From the NCBI RefSeq assembly GCF_000023705.1, contig NC_012968.1:496001-560000 (forward strand): DNA of 64,000 nt. The letters are read 5' to 3'. Shown one piece after another: positions 1-9,959 of the stretch. The translations under genes were made by a program, and so were the position numbers. The notes under the pieces were generated by a model, which saw only the letters and a program-made list of their open reading frames with translations, was not told where the DNA came from and made no database searches. Positions within the stretch are counted from its first letter, which is position 1. Each line of letters opens with the position of its first letter. Source of the DNA: Methylotenera mobilis JLW8 (GTDB lineage: Bacteria > Pseudomonadota > Gammaproteobacteria > Burkholderiales > Methylophilaceae).

Positions 1-2
1 TA

Positions 3-1001
3 TCCATTACCTACAATACGGCAGCCAGCACACTAGACCAATTACAAACATTGGCGATTCTATGTGTAGGTGCATGGCTAGTAATGCACAACACTAGTTT
101 CACCATTGGCATGTTGGTGGCCTTTCAGATGTTCTCAGGCAGGCTTTCACAACCAGTCATGCGTTTAGTGGGTTTATGGCAGGAATTCCAACAAGCCGAT
201 ATTGCCGTGAAGCGCCTAGGAGATGTGATGAACGCTCCTGCAGAGCCGATGACACTTATCCCTACCAGAGCAAATGTTAGCCAAACCACTAACATCACTG
301 TCGATAGCTTAGGCTTTAGATACACCGATCCACAAAACAACACTGAATTACCGTGGCTATATCGCAACCTCAGCTTCAATATACAAGCAGGCCATTGTGT
401 TGTTGTCATGGGTCCCAGTGGCTGTGGTAAAAGCACCTTGGCTAAATTACTGCTGGGTTTCTACCAACCCCAAGAAGGCACCATCAAGCTCAATGGGCAA
501 GACATCAAGTACCTGGCAGCTAATGAGCTAAGAAATCACTTTGGGGTAGTGCCACAAGAGACAGTATTGTTCTCTGGCACCATTTACGACAACCTGATCT
601 TAGCTAATCCACACGCTAGCTTTGAGCAAATCATCCATGCTTGCCAACTCGCTGAGATTCACCAAGCTATTGCAAAGCTGCCACAAGGTTACCAAACCAT
701 AGTCGGTGAACATGGCGCAGGCTTAAGTGGTGGCCAGAAGCAACGCATTGCCATTGCCAGGGCATTGCTCAAACAACCTAAAGTCTTAATCTTTGATGAA
801 GCAGTTTCCAATCTTGATCAACAAACCGCAGAGCATTTTGCGCAGACAGTGAACAAACTTAAAGGCAAGGTCACTATTCTGTTTATTACCCATCAACTCC
901 CTAAGGGGCTGAATGTGGATGAGGCGGTGATACTGGGGAAAGATGAAAATATTAGAAATGAGAATCAGCAAGCAAGTGGTTTAGAGAAGGTTGAGTTATG
1001 A
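3..1001 (+). CDS. Type I secretion ABC transporter ATPase (HlyB/LapB-like), 5' truncated by window edge
   Basis: The reading frame is open from base 3, so the gene starts before the window and only the end of the membrane domain and the whole nucleotide-binding domain are seen. The ATPase part has Walker A GPSGCGKST (near base 411), the ABC signature LSGGQKQR and Walker B VLIFDEA followed by the D-loop SNLD. Such proteins are the inner-membrane motor of type I secretion and export unfolded RTX proteins directly out of the cell. The stop overlaps the next start (ATGA), and the RTX substrate and HlyD-type adaptor follow, so this is one operon. The outer-membrane TolC-type partner is not in the window. 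A preference for RTX substrates is inferred from context. Confidence 0.92.
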   Translation, partial: SITYNTAASTLDQLQTLAILCVGAWLVMHNTSFTIGMLVAFQMFSGRLSQPVMRLVGLWQEFQQADIAVKRLGDVMNAPAEPMTLIPTRANVSQTTNITVDSLGFRYTDPQNNTELPWLYRNLSFNIQAGHCVVVMGPSGCGKSTLAKLLLGFYQPQEGTIKLNGQDIKYLAANELRNHFGVVPQETVLFSGTIYDNLILANPHASFEQIIHACQLAEIHQAIAKLPQGYQTIVGEHGAGLSGGQKQRIAIARALLKQPKVLIFDEAVSNLDQQTAEHFAQTVNKLKGKVTILFITHQLPKGLNVDEAVILGKDENIRNENQQASGLEKVEL

Positions 1002-1564
1002 CAAGTGACGAAAAAAATCAAGATACGTCCTCAATAGTGAGGTTTTCTGATTCTACGTTAATTGACAGCGCTGCTAGTCAGAAAAAATTTTTCTTTACAT
1101 GCGATAACTATTGGCCAATAAATGTATACATTTTTGTTATAACCATTTTCTTGATGTTTTTTTCCTTTGTTAATCATCAAAGCAGCCAAAAGATATTTAC
1201 ATTAATTTGTATGATATTTCTAATAGTTCGTATTTTCACTAAAAATCGACCCCCGGAGTTCATTGAGTTGAATTACCAAGAAAAAATATTAGTAATTAAA
1301 CACAGGTTTCCTAATGCAAAGGAGTTAGAGGTTATAGATATTAAAAATTTAACTTCAGCTATAGGTTTGATTAGGCCAGCAAGGTATTCAACAGCAGAGT
1401 TACAGTTAACTTTTGTCGGTGAGGAAAAAAAAAGTATACATTTTGACGTGGACACCACTTTAAATAGTTTTTTCTCTGCACCTAAGGAGGCGTTACCTCA
1501 GTCATTAGTTTGTTTGATAAATGAAATCAATGAGTCAGTTATTAATATTAATTTGATTAAATAA
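998..1564 (+). CDS. Unrecognised two-helix membrane protein in the secretion operon
   Basis: 188 residues, not recognised. Two hydrophobic segments lie near residues 40-58 and 66-82, after a polar N-terminus. The remaining half is soluble, with alternating beta-like stretches, and would face the cytoplasm if the two helices form a hairpin (topology inferred). It overlaps the ABC transporter gene by four bases (ATGA) and ends 11 bases before the RTX gene, so it is almost certainly co-transcribed and translationally coupled. The local DNA is richer in A and T than its neighbours. A role as accessory factor or regulator of export is inferred from position only. The layout of a membrane hairpin plus soluble domain could resemble a PH-like domain, but there is no motif to prove it. 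Confidence 0.75.
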   Translation: MTSDEKNQDTSSIVRFSDSTLIDSAASQKKFFFTCDNYWPINVYIFVITIFLMFFSFVNHQSSQKIFTLICMIFLIVRIFTKNRPPEFIELNYQEKILVIKHRFPNAKELEVIDIKNLTSAIGLIRPARYSTAELQLTFVGEEKKSIHFDVDTTLNSFFSAPKEALPQSLVCLINEINESVININLIK

Positions 1565-1575
1565 TAGGAGCGTAT

Positions 1576-4500
1576 ATGGTAGGAGCGGTTGGGTTAGGCG
1601 GGATTACTTCGGCAGGAGTTAGCATTTCAAATGGTATTCAGAATATGTCAAACCCCGATGGTAGCGGTGGCGCAGGCATTGTCTCGGGTGTAACTGGTTT
1701 GGTTGGAGAGCTTTCAAAACCAGGCTCACCTTTGAATACTACCACCTTACTAACATCTCCTTTATATTCCATGGTAGAGCTTGGAATGGCCATAACTCAA
1801 TTCAATGATGCTATGGCTTCAGGTAACGAAGACTCTCAGGTAAGTGCTGCTCTGAATGTTGCCGCTGCGCTAGGTGGCGTTATGAGTACAATTCCTTCAC
1901 CCTTAACAAAGGGCTTGGGGATTGCACTCAATCTTGGCGCAAATGCTGCTAAGATTGCTTGGGATAAAGGTTGGCGTCCTTTGGGGCATCCTGATTACAA
2001 TCCAAACATCCCAGCTCCTGCGCCATTGCCTCTCGGTGATGCCAATAATAACGGTATTCCGGACATCCATGAAGGTAATTGGCTTAAACCTGATATAGCT
2101 ACCAAAACCTGGTGGGATCGAGCCAAAGACTTCCTTCTCCGTCGCGACCCCTTAACCTTTGATTTGGACGGAGACGGTCTCGAAACAGTAGGCATCTCAT
2201 CAACAAATACGATTCTCTTTGATCACGACGGCGATGGCACTAAAAATGGCACAGGCTGGGTAAGCTCAGACGATGCCATGTTAGTTCTTGATAGAAACGG
2301 TAATGGCACTATAGATAACGGTCTAGAGTTGTTTGGGGACTCTACGGTTAAAAGTAACGGTCTCAAAGCCAAGGATGGTTTTGATGCTTTAGCAGATCTA
2401 GACAGCAACGCTGACGGCGTTGTTAATAATCAAGATGCACAATTTTCCAACCTTAAGCTCTGGCGTGATCTCAACCAAGATGGTGTTAGCCAGTCAGGCG
2501 AACTGTTCACGCTTAATCAACTAGGTATTGTTGGTATCAATGTTGCCAGCACGGAACACAGCACCACATTAAGTAATGGTAACCAACTAGCCGATACCGG
2601 CAGCTTTATTAAGTCGGATGGTAGTACTGGTACACTGGGTGAAGTTACCGGCAATATGGGGGACATCAATTTAGCTGATAGCACTTTTCATCGAGAGTTT
2701 GCCGATAAGCTTGATACCAGCACCGTGGCACATCTGCCCGATATGATAGGTAGTGGTGCTGTGCGTGATTTACGTGAGGCCGCCACACAATCCACAACCT
2801 TACAAAACTTACTTACTCAATATAGTGCAGCGACCACGCGTGATGCACAAATGGGATTGATTGATAAGTTATTAGATGCCTGGGCAGACACCAGTGGTTT
2901 TGCAGAAACCTATGCAGATCGAGTGGCAGGTTTAAAATACTCAGTAATATCTCCAGAGGGTAATGTAATTCTTGAACTGCCATATGTAGTGGGGTATCAG
3001 TCTTTTGGAAATATTACCAACGCGACGTATCTTACAGAGGCAACATCTACAACGACTACGAGCGGATCTGGTGGAGGTGGCACCATTTCAGTTGAGATTC
3101 TGACACCAGAATTCCAAGCATTGATTGATAGCTGGAATCAGAAAATGCATATCCTTGAAGCCTTCAATGGTAATTATTTTTTTGGCTTGCCAACGAACCC
3201 TAGTGCAGGGGCTAGAACAGGACTTACGATCAAGGAAATCAATAGTGCAGCACCAAGCCCTAGCGGTGGCAGCAGCCTGCCGACTGCGCTTCCTATCGTG
3301 ATTAGCTATAATCAAGGGCAGCTAGATTTATTGCAGCAAAGCTATGATGCACTTAAAGTCTCTGTGTACGATGCTTTGCTCATGCAAACAAGATTTAAGC
3401 CGTTATTAGATGAAATCAATCTAGTCATAGATGCTAACGGTATTCGTCTTGACTTTACTAAACTAAATGCAGTTTTTGATGCAAAAGTTTCTGATGACGC
3501 CACCAGTGGGTTAATTGATCTAATCGAGTTTAATGATGCATCTCAAAATATACTCAAAGATACAAACTGGAATGGTTGGCAAAAAGTTAGCGAGTTGCTT
3601 GAGAGCTCAACACCCAATCAAACAATTCTAGATTTACTTAAAACTAGAAAGATTTTAGTAAGTGGCTTAAATGGTTTCACTGGATCAGGCACTTCTGACG
3701 ATGATGTAATTTTAGGAAATACATCTGCGAATACAATCAGTGGTGGGTTAGGAAATGACACCATTTTTGGGTCAGGTGGTGATGACACACTTAGCGGTGG
3801 TGGTGGTAATGATTTGCTTGATGGAGGTGATGGTAATGATACTCTGAGTGGCAGCAATCTTGCCGATACCTTGATCGGCGGTGCCGGTAACGATATATTA
3901 AATGGCAATATTGCAGGGTACAGTTATTCTGACACTGTTGGCAACATCTACGAAGGAGGTGCCGGCAATGACATCTTGAACGGTACGGCTGGCTCAGACA
4001 CTTATCGTTACAACAAAGGAGATGGTGCGGACATTATCAATGAAGGTTACCAGAACGGTAACACCACCAGTGTTGATAAGATTTTACTCGGTGCGAACAT
4101 TGCAGTATCTGATGTAACACTCTCGCGCCCTAATGGCACCACTAACTTGGTTCTTAAATTCGCGAATGCTGGCGACAGTATCACCATCAATAACTGGTAT
4201 GGCGATGCTACTGGTCGTATTGAACAAGTTGTGTTCGCAGATGGCACGATCTGGGACAAAACTAAGCTTACTGCCGACGGATTGGTCGTGATTGGAACTA
4301 CAGGTAATGACACGCTGAATGGCCTGTCATCTTACAACAACACCTTATTAGGGATGGATGGCAATGATACTTTAAATGGAAGTGGGCTTACGGACACCTT
4401 GATTGGTGGCGCAGGCGACGATATCCTGAATGGGAATCTTGCAGGGTACAGTTATTACGACACAGCTGGTAACATCTACGAAGGTGGTACTGGCAATGAT

Positions 4501-7500
4501 ACCTTGAACGGTACTGCTGGTTCAGACACCTACCGTTACAACAAAGGTGACGGTGCAGATACTATCAATGAAGGTTACCAAAACAATAACACCACCAGCG
4601 TCGACAAGATCGTACTCGGTGCGGACATTGCAGTATCTGATGTAACACTCTCGCGCCCTAATGGCACCACTAACTTGGTTCTTAAATTCGCGAATGCTGG
4701 CGACAGTATCACCATCAACAACTGGTATGGTGATGCTACATATCGAGTAGAGCAACTCGTATTTGCAGATGGCACTATTTGGGACAAAGATAAACTTACT
4801 ACCGACGGATCGGTCGTGATTGGAACTACAGGTAATGACACGCTGAATGGCCTGTCATCTTATAACAACACCTTATTAGGGATGGATGGCAATGATACTT
4901 TAAATGGAAGTGGGCTTACGGACACCTTGATCGGTGGCGCAGGCGACGATATCCTGAATGGACATATTGCAGGGTACAGTTATTACGACACAGCTGGTAA
5001 CATCTACGAAGGCGGTACCGGCAATGACACCTTGAACGGTACTGCTGGCTCAGACACCTATCGTTACAACAAAGGAGATGGTGCGGACATTATAAATGAA
5101 GGTTACCAGAACGGTAACACCACCAGCGTTGATAAAATCATCCTTGGTGCAGGTATCGCGCCTGAGGACGTGGTCTTATCCAGATTGCAAGGCACCAATG
5201 ACCTAGTCATTAGCTTTGCTACAGCGGGCGACCAAATCAAAATTCCTAGTTGGTATGCTGGTAATGACTATCGAGTAGAGCAACTCGTGTTTGCGGATGG
5301 CACCATTTGGGATAAGACTAAGCTTACTGCTGACGGATTAGTCGTGACCGGAACTACAGGCAATGACACGCTGAATGGATTGTCTGGCTACAACAACACA
5401 CTAATAGGTGGTGCTGGCAACGACACATTGGTCGGAGTCTACTTGGCTGACACCCTCATTGGCGGTGCTGGTGATGACATATTAAATGGCTCAATAGCAG
5501 GGTACAGTTATTACGACACAGCTGGTAACATCTACGAAGGTGGTACCGGCAATGACACCTTGAACGGTACTGCTGGTTCAGACACCTACCGTTACAACAA
5601 AGGTGACGGTGCGGACATTATCAATGAAGGTTACCAGAACGGTAATACCACCAGCGTCGACAAGATCGTACTCGGTGCGGACATTGCAGTATCTGATGTG
5701 ACATTGATGCGTGCCAATAACAGCAACAACCTGATCCTTAAGTTTGCAAATACTGGCGACAGCATCACCATCAACAACTGGTATAGCGACGCTACTGGCC
5801 GTATCGAACAAGTTGTGTTTGCCGATGGCACTGTATGGGATAAAGCCAAGTTAACTACAGATGGTCTTGTTGTTACGGGTACTTCAGGCAATGACACCTT
5901 GAATGGCCTGTCGTCTTACAACAACACCTTGTTAGGGATGGACGGTAACGATACATTACAAGGTAGCACCCTTGCTGACACCTTAATAGGAGGTGCTGGT
6001 GACGATGTGTTGAATGGTAACTCCAGTGCATCGTATAGCTACTATGATACGACTGGTAATCTTTACGAAGGTGGTATCGGCAATGACACCTTGAACGGTA
6101 CTGCTGGTTCAGACACCTATCGTTACAACAAAGGTGACGGTGCGGACATTATCAATGAAGGTTACCAGAACGGTAATACCACCAGCGTCGACAAGATCGT
6201 ACTCGGTGCGGACATTGCAGTATCTGATGTGACATTGATGCGTGCCAATAACAGCAACAACCTGATCCTTAAGTTTGCAAATACTGGCGACAGCATCACC
6301 ATCAACAACTGGTATAGCGACGCTACTGGCCGTATCGAACAAGTTGTGTTTGCCGATGGCACTGTATGGGATAAAGCCAAGTTAACTACAGATGGTCTTG
6401 TTGTTACGGGTACTTCAGGCAATGACACCTTGAATGGCCTGTCGTCTTACAACAACACCTTGTTAGGGATGGACGGTAACGATACATTACAAGGTAGCAC
6501 CCTTGCTGACACCTTAATAGGAGGTGCTGGTGACGATGTGTTGAATGGTAACTCCAGTGCATCGTATAGCTACTATGATACGACTGGTAATCTTTACGAA
6601 GGTGGTATCGGCAATGACACCTTGAACGGTACTGCTGGTTCAGACACCTATCGTTACAACAAAGGTGACGGTGCGGACATTATCAATGAAGGTTACCAGA
6701 ACGGTAATACCACCAGCGTCGACAAGATCGTGCTAGGTGCGGACATTGCAGTATCTGATGTGGCAGTGGTGCGTCCTACCGACAGTTCTAATCTGATTCT
6801 TAAGTTCGCCAACAGTGGCGACAGTATCACCATCAGTAACTGGTATAGCGATGCTACTGGTCGCATTGAACAAGTTGTGTTTGCAGATGGCACTGTATGG
6901 GATAAAGCCAAGTTAACTACAGATGGTCTTGTTGTTACGGGTACTTCAGGCAATGACACCTTGAATGGCCTGTCGTCTTACAACAACACCTTGTTAGGGA
7001 TGGACGGTAACGATACATTACAAGGTAGCACCCTTGCTGACACCTTAATAGGAGGTGCTGGTGACGATGTGTTGAATGGTAACTCCAGTGCATCGTATAG
7101 CTACTATGATACGACTGGTAATCTTTACGAAGGTGGTATCGGCAATGACACCTTGAACGGTACTGCTGGTTCAGACACCTATCGTTACAACAAAGGTGAC
7201 GGTGCGGACATTATCAATGAAGGTTACCAGAACGGTAATACCACCAGCGTCGACAAGATCGTGCTAGGTGCGGACATTGCAGTGTCTGATGTGGCAGTGG
7301 TGCGTCCTACCGGCAGTTCTAATCTGATTCTTAAGTTCGCCAACAGTGGCGACAGCATCACCATCAACAACTGGTATAGCGATGCTACTGGTCGCATTGA
7401 ACAAGTTGTGTTTGCAGATGGCACTGTATGGGATAAAGCCAAGTTAACTACAGATGGTCTTGTTGTTACGGGTACTTCAGGCAATGACACCTTGAATGGC

Positions 7501-9939
7501 CTGTCGTCTTACAACAACACCTTGTTAGGGATGGAGGGGAATGATGTGCTTTCAGGTGGTGGTGGCAACGATATTCTGGACGGAGGAGCTGGTAACGACG
7601 TACTAAATGGCGGCGCACTTGCTGACACCTTAATAGGAGGTGCTGGTGACGATGTGTTAAATGGTAACTCCAGTGCATCGTATAGCTACTATGATACGAC
7701 TGGTAATCTTTACGAAGGTGGTACTGGCAATGACACCTTGAACGGTACGGCTGGCTCAGACACCTACCGTTACAACAAAGGTGACGGTGCAGATACTATC
7801 AATGAAGGTTACCAGAACAGTAACACCACCAGCGTCGACAAGATCGTACTCGGTGCGGACATTGCAGTATCTGATGTGACAGTGGGACGGCCTAACGGTA
7901 CATCTAATCTGACTCTTAAATTTGCGAATGCTGGTGACAGTATCACCATCAGTAACTGGTATAGCGATGCTACTGGTCGCATTGAGCAAGTCGTATTTGC
8001 AGATGGCACGATCTGGGACAAAACTAAGCTTACTACGGATGGGTTAGTCGTAGTTGGCAGCGCCAGCAATGACACTTTAGATGGGTTAAATAACTACAAT
8101 AATACGCTTAAGGGCATGGACGGCGATGATGTCTTAATTGGTCGTGAGCGTGAAGATATATTAATTGGTGGCGCAGGCAATGATACATTGCATGGCTATG
8201 TTGCAGGATACAGCTCCTCGGAAACTGCTGGTAACATCTACGAAGGTGGTACCGGCAATGACACCTTGAACGGTACAGCTGGCTCAGACACCTACCGTTA
8301 CAACAAAGGTGACGGTGCGGACATTATCAATGAAGGCAGCCAGAACGGTAACACCACCAGCGTCGACAAGATCGTACTCGGTGCGGACATTGCAGTATCT
8401 GATGTGACATTGATGCGTGCCAATAACAGCAACAACCTGATCCTTAAGTTTGCAAATACTGGCGACAGCATCACCATCAACAACTGGTATAGCGACGCTA
8501 CTGGCCGTATCGAACAAGTTGTGTTTGCCGATGGCACTGTATGGGATAAAGCCAAGTTAACTACAGATGGTCTTGTTGTTACGGGTACTTCAGGCAATGA
8601 CACCTTGAATGGCCTGTCGTCTTACAACAACACCTTATTAGGGATGGAGGGGAGTGATACACTCTATGGCGGCACCCTTGCCGACATCTTGGTTGGCGGT
8701 GCGGGCGACGATGTATTGAACGGCATATATAATGGCGGCACTAGCTATTGGGACACGACTGGTAACATCTACGAAGGTGGTATCGGCAATGACACCTTGA
8801 ACGGTACAGCTGGCTCAGACACCTACCGTTACAACAAAGGTGACGGTGCGGACATTATCAATGAAGGCAGCCAGAACGGTAACACCACCAGCGTCGACAA
8901 GATCGTACTCGGTGCGGACATTGCAGTATCTGATGTGACATTGATGCGTGCCAATAACAGCAACAACCTGATCCTTAAGTTTGCAAATACTGGCGACAGC
9001 ATCACCATCAACAACTGGTATAGCGACGCTACTGGCCGTATCGAACAAGTTGTGTTTGCCGATGGCACTGTATGGGATAAAGCCAAGTTAACTACAGATG
9101 GTCTTGTTGTTACGGGTACTTCAGGCAATGACACCTTGAATGGCCTGTCGTCTTACAACAACACCTTAGTAGGCGGTGACGGTAACGACACTTTATATGG
9201 TAATAACCTTGCTGATACCTTGATTGGTGGGGCTGGCAGTGACTCACTCAATGATACTGCAGGCAACAATCTGTTCGACGGTGGTTTAGGTAACGACATC
9301 ATCACCGCTGGTAGTGGCAATGACCTGTTGATTGGTGGCTTTGGCAATGACACCATCACTACAGGCACTGGCTACGATGTGATTGTTTTCAATAAAGGTG
9401 ATGGTCAGGACATTATCAATGCCTCAACAGGCGCAGACAACACCATCAGCCTAGGCGGTAACTTCGCCTATAGTGATTTAAGTTTCACTAAATCAACAAA
9501 TGATCTGATCCTTAAAGTAGGCACTGCAGACCAAATTACACTTAAAGACTGGTACGTAGGTACTACCAATAAGAGCGTAGTTAATTTACAGGTGATTGCC
9601 GAAGCCATGACTGGTTTTAGTTTAGGGGGTTCAGATGTGTTAAGAGACAACAAAGTTGAGAGCTTTAACTTTGCTAATCTCGTTGCTGCATTTGATGCCG
9701 CCGGCGCTACCGCCAACTGGCAGCTTACTGATGCAAGGCTGACTACCCATTTGCAAACAGGTAGTGATACTGCTGCCATTGGTGGTGACCTAGCTTACCA
9801 ATATGGTAAAAACAGCAACCTTACTGGTATGGGCGTGCTAAATGCACAAAGTGTGATTTCAGCAGCTAACTTTGGTCAAGCGGCACAAGCGCTGAATAAT
9901 CCATCAGTGTGGCAAGCTGAGTTAGTGAAGCTAGGCTAA
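1576..9939 (+). CDS. Giant RTX-type repeat protein, type I secretion substrate
   Basis: 2787 residues. The N-terminal 180 residues are Gly/Ser/Ala-rich without a signal peptide, as expected for type I export. Near residue 196 there are EF-hand-like Ca-binding loops (DLDGDGLETV, DHDGDGTKNG, DRNGNGTIDN). From about residue 724 come RTX nonapeptides (GGxGNDxLx), then ten tandem units of about 176 residues. Each unit combines a short RTX block, a YRYNKGDGAD stretch and a segment like the haemolysin-type calcium-binding related domain (ITINNWY...VEQVVFADGT). The last 110 residues are repeat-free and should hold the secretion signal. No catalytic domain is recognisable, so an adhesin, surface-layer or biofilm role is more likely than a toxin or enzyme (inference). 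The start at 1576 follows AGGAG. Confidence 0.93.
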   Translation: MVGAVGLGGITSAGVSISNGIQNMSNPDGSGGAGIVSGVTGLVGELSKPGSPLNTTTLLTSPLYSMVELGMAITQFNDAMASGNEDSQVSAALNVAAALGGVMSTIPSPLTKGLGIALNLGANAAKIAWDKGWRPLGHPDYNPNIPAPAPLPLGDANNNGIPDIHEGNWLKPDIATKTWWDRAKDFLLRRDPLTFDLDGDGLETVGISSTNTILFDHDGDGTKNGTGWVSSDDAMLVLDRNGNGTIDNGLELFGDSTVKSNGLKAKDGFDALADLDSNADGVVNNQDAQFSNLKLWRDLNQDGVSQSGELFTLNQLGIVGINVASTEHSTTLSNGNQLADTGSFIKSDGSTGTLGEVTGNMGDINLADSTFHREFADKLDTSTVAHLPDMIGSGAVRDLREAATQSTTLQNLLTQYSAATTRDAQMGLIDKLLDAWADTSGFAETYADRVAGLKYSVISPEGNVILELPYVVGYQSFGNITNATYLTEATSTTTTSGSGGGGTISVEILTPEFQALIDSWNQKMHILEAFNGNYFFGLPTNPSAGARTGLTIKEINSAAPSPSGGSSLPTALPIVISYNQGQLDLLQQSYDALKVSVYDALLMQTRFKPLLDEINLVIDANGIRLDFTKLNAVFDAKVSDDATSGLIDLIEFNDASQNILKDTNWNGWQKVSELLESSTPNQTILDLLKTRKILVSGLNGFTGSGTSDDDVILGNTSANTISGGLGNDTIFGSGGDDTLSGGGGNDLLDGGDGNDTLSGSNLADTLIGGAGNDILNGNIAGYSYSDTVGNIYEGGAGNDILNGTAGSDTYRYNKGDGADIINEGYQNGNTTSVDKILLGANIAVSDVTLSRPNGTTNLVLKFANAGDSITINNWYGDATGRIEQVVFADGTIWDKTKLTADGLVVIGTTGNDTLNGLSSYNNTLLGMDGNDTLNGSGLTDTLIGGAGDDILNGNLAGYSYYDTAGNIYEGGTGNDTLNGTAGSDTYRYNKGDGADTINEGYQNNNTTSVDKIVLGADIAVSDVTLSRPNGTTNLVLKFANAGDSITINNWYGDATYRVEQLVFADGTIWDKDKLTTDGSVVIGTTGNDTLNGLSSYNNTLLGMDGNDTLNGSGLTDTLIGGAGDDILNGHIAGYSYYDTAGNIYEGGTGNDTLNGTAGSDTYRYNKGDGADIINEGYQNGNTTSVDKIILGAGIAPEDVVLSRLQGTNDLVISFATAGDQIKIPSWYAGNDYRVEQLVFADGTIWDKTKLTADGLVVTGTTGNDTLNGLSGYNNTLIGGAGNDTLVGVYLADTLIGGAGDDILNGSIAGYSYYDTAGNIYEGGTGNDTLNGTAGSDTYRYNKGDGADIINEGYQNGNTTSVDKIVLGADIAVSDVTLMRANNSNNLILKFANTGDSITINNWYSDATGRIEQVVFADGTVWDKAKLTTDGLVVTGTSGNDTLNGLSSYNNTLLGMDGNDTLQGSTLADTLIGGAGDDVLNGNSSASYSYYDTTGNLYEGGIGNDTLNGTAGSDTYRYNKGDGADIINEGYQNGNTTSVDKIVLGADIAVSDVTLMRANNSNNLILKFANTGDSITINNWYSDATGRIEQVVFADGTVWDKAKLTTDGLVVTGTSGNDTLNGLSSYNNTLLGMDGNDTLQGSTLADTLIGGAGDDVLNGNSSASYSYYDTTGNLYEGGIGNDTLNGTAGSDTYRYNKGDGADIINEGYQNGNTTSVDKIVLGADIAVSDVAVVRPTDSSNLILKFANSGDSITISNWYSDATGRIEQVVFADGTVWDKAKLTTDGLVVTGTSGNDTLNGLSSYNNTLLGMDGNDTLQGSTLADTLIGGAGDDVLNGNSSASYSYYDTTGNLYEGGIGNDTLNGTAGSDTYRYNKGDGADIINEGYQNGNTTSVDKIVLGADIAVSDVAVVRPTGSSNLILKFANSGDSITINNWYSDATGRIEQVVFADGTVWDKAKLTTDGLVVTGTSGNDTLNGLSSYNNTLLGMEGNDVLSGGGGNDILDGGAGNDVLNGGALADTLIGGAGDDVLNGNSSASYSYYDTTGNLYEGGTGNDTLNGTAGSDTYRYNKGDGADTINEGYQNSNTTSVDKIVLGADIAVSDVTVGRPNGTSNLTLKFANAGDSITISNWYSDATGRIEQVVFADGTIWDKTKLTTDGLVVVGSASNDTLDGLNNYNNTLKGMDGDDVLIGREREDILIGGAGNDTLHGYVAGYSSSETAGNIYEGGTGNDTLNGTAGSDTYRYNKGDGADIINEGSQNGNTTSVDKIVLGADIAVSDVTLMRANNSNNLILKFANTGDSITINNWYSDATGRIEQVVFADGTVWDKAKLTTDGLVVTGTSGNDTLNGLSSYNNTLLGMEGSDTLYGGTLADILVGGAGDDVLNGIYNGGTSYWDTTGNIYEGGIGNDTLNGTAGSDTYRYNKGDGADIINEGSQNGNTTSVDKIVLGADIAVSDVTLMRANNSNNLILKFANTGDSITINNWYSDATGRIEQVVFADGTVWDKAKLTTDGLVVTGTSGNDTLNGLSSYNNTLVGGDGNDTLYGNNLADTLIGGAGSDSLNDTAGNNLFDGGLGNDIITAGSGNDLLIGGFGNDTITTGTGYDVIVFNKGDGQDIINASTGADNTISLGGNFAYSDLSFTKSTNDLILKVGTADQITLKDWYVGTTNKSVVNLQVIAEAMTGFSLGGSDVLRDNKVESFNFANLVAAFDAAGATANWQLTDARLTTHLQTGSDTAAIGGDLAYQYGKNSNLTGMGVLNAQSVISAANFGQAAQALNNPSVWQAELVKLG
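3832..9168 (+). repeat. Ten in-frame tandem repeats of 528-531 bp inside the RTX gene
   Basis: The anchor Tyr-Arg-Tyr-Asn-Lys-Gly recurs at bases 4003, 4531, 5059, 5587, 6118, 6649, 7180, 7765, 8293 and 8824. Spacings are 528, 528, 528, 531, 531, 531, 585, 528 and 531. The single long spacing is 54 bases larger than 531, which equals two extra RTX nonapeptides. The stretches following 5587 and 6118, and those following 8293 and 8824, are almost base-for-base copies, while the unit at 5059 has a divergent centre. All indels are multiples of three, so the frame is kept. The outer limits given are approximate. Confidence 0.93.
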
Positions 9940-9959
9940 GTTCATATGGGTAATCACTA

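Noticed and set aside
4047-9134. Series of similar 77-101 residue frames on the minus strand
   Set aside because: They are antisense shadows of the RTX repeats and recur only because the coding strand repeats.
3832-9168. Regular repeats as a CRISPR array or satellite DNA
   Set aside because: The period is 528-531 bases, in frame, and lies fully inside an RTX coding sequence with Ca-binding motifs.
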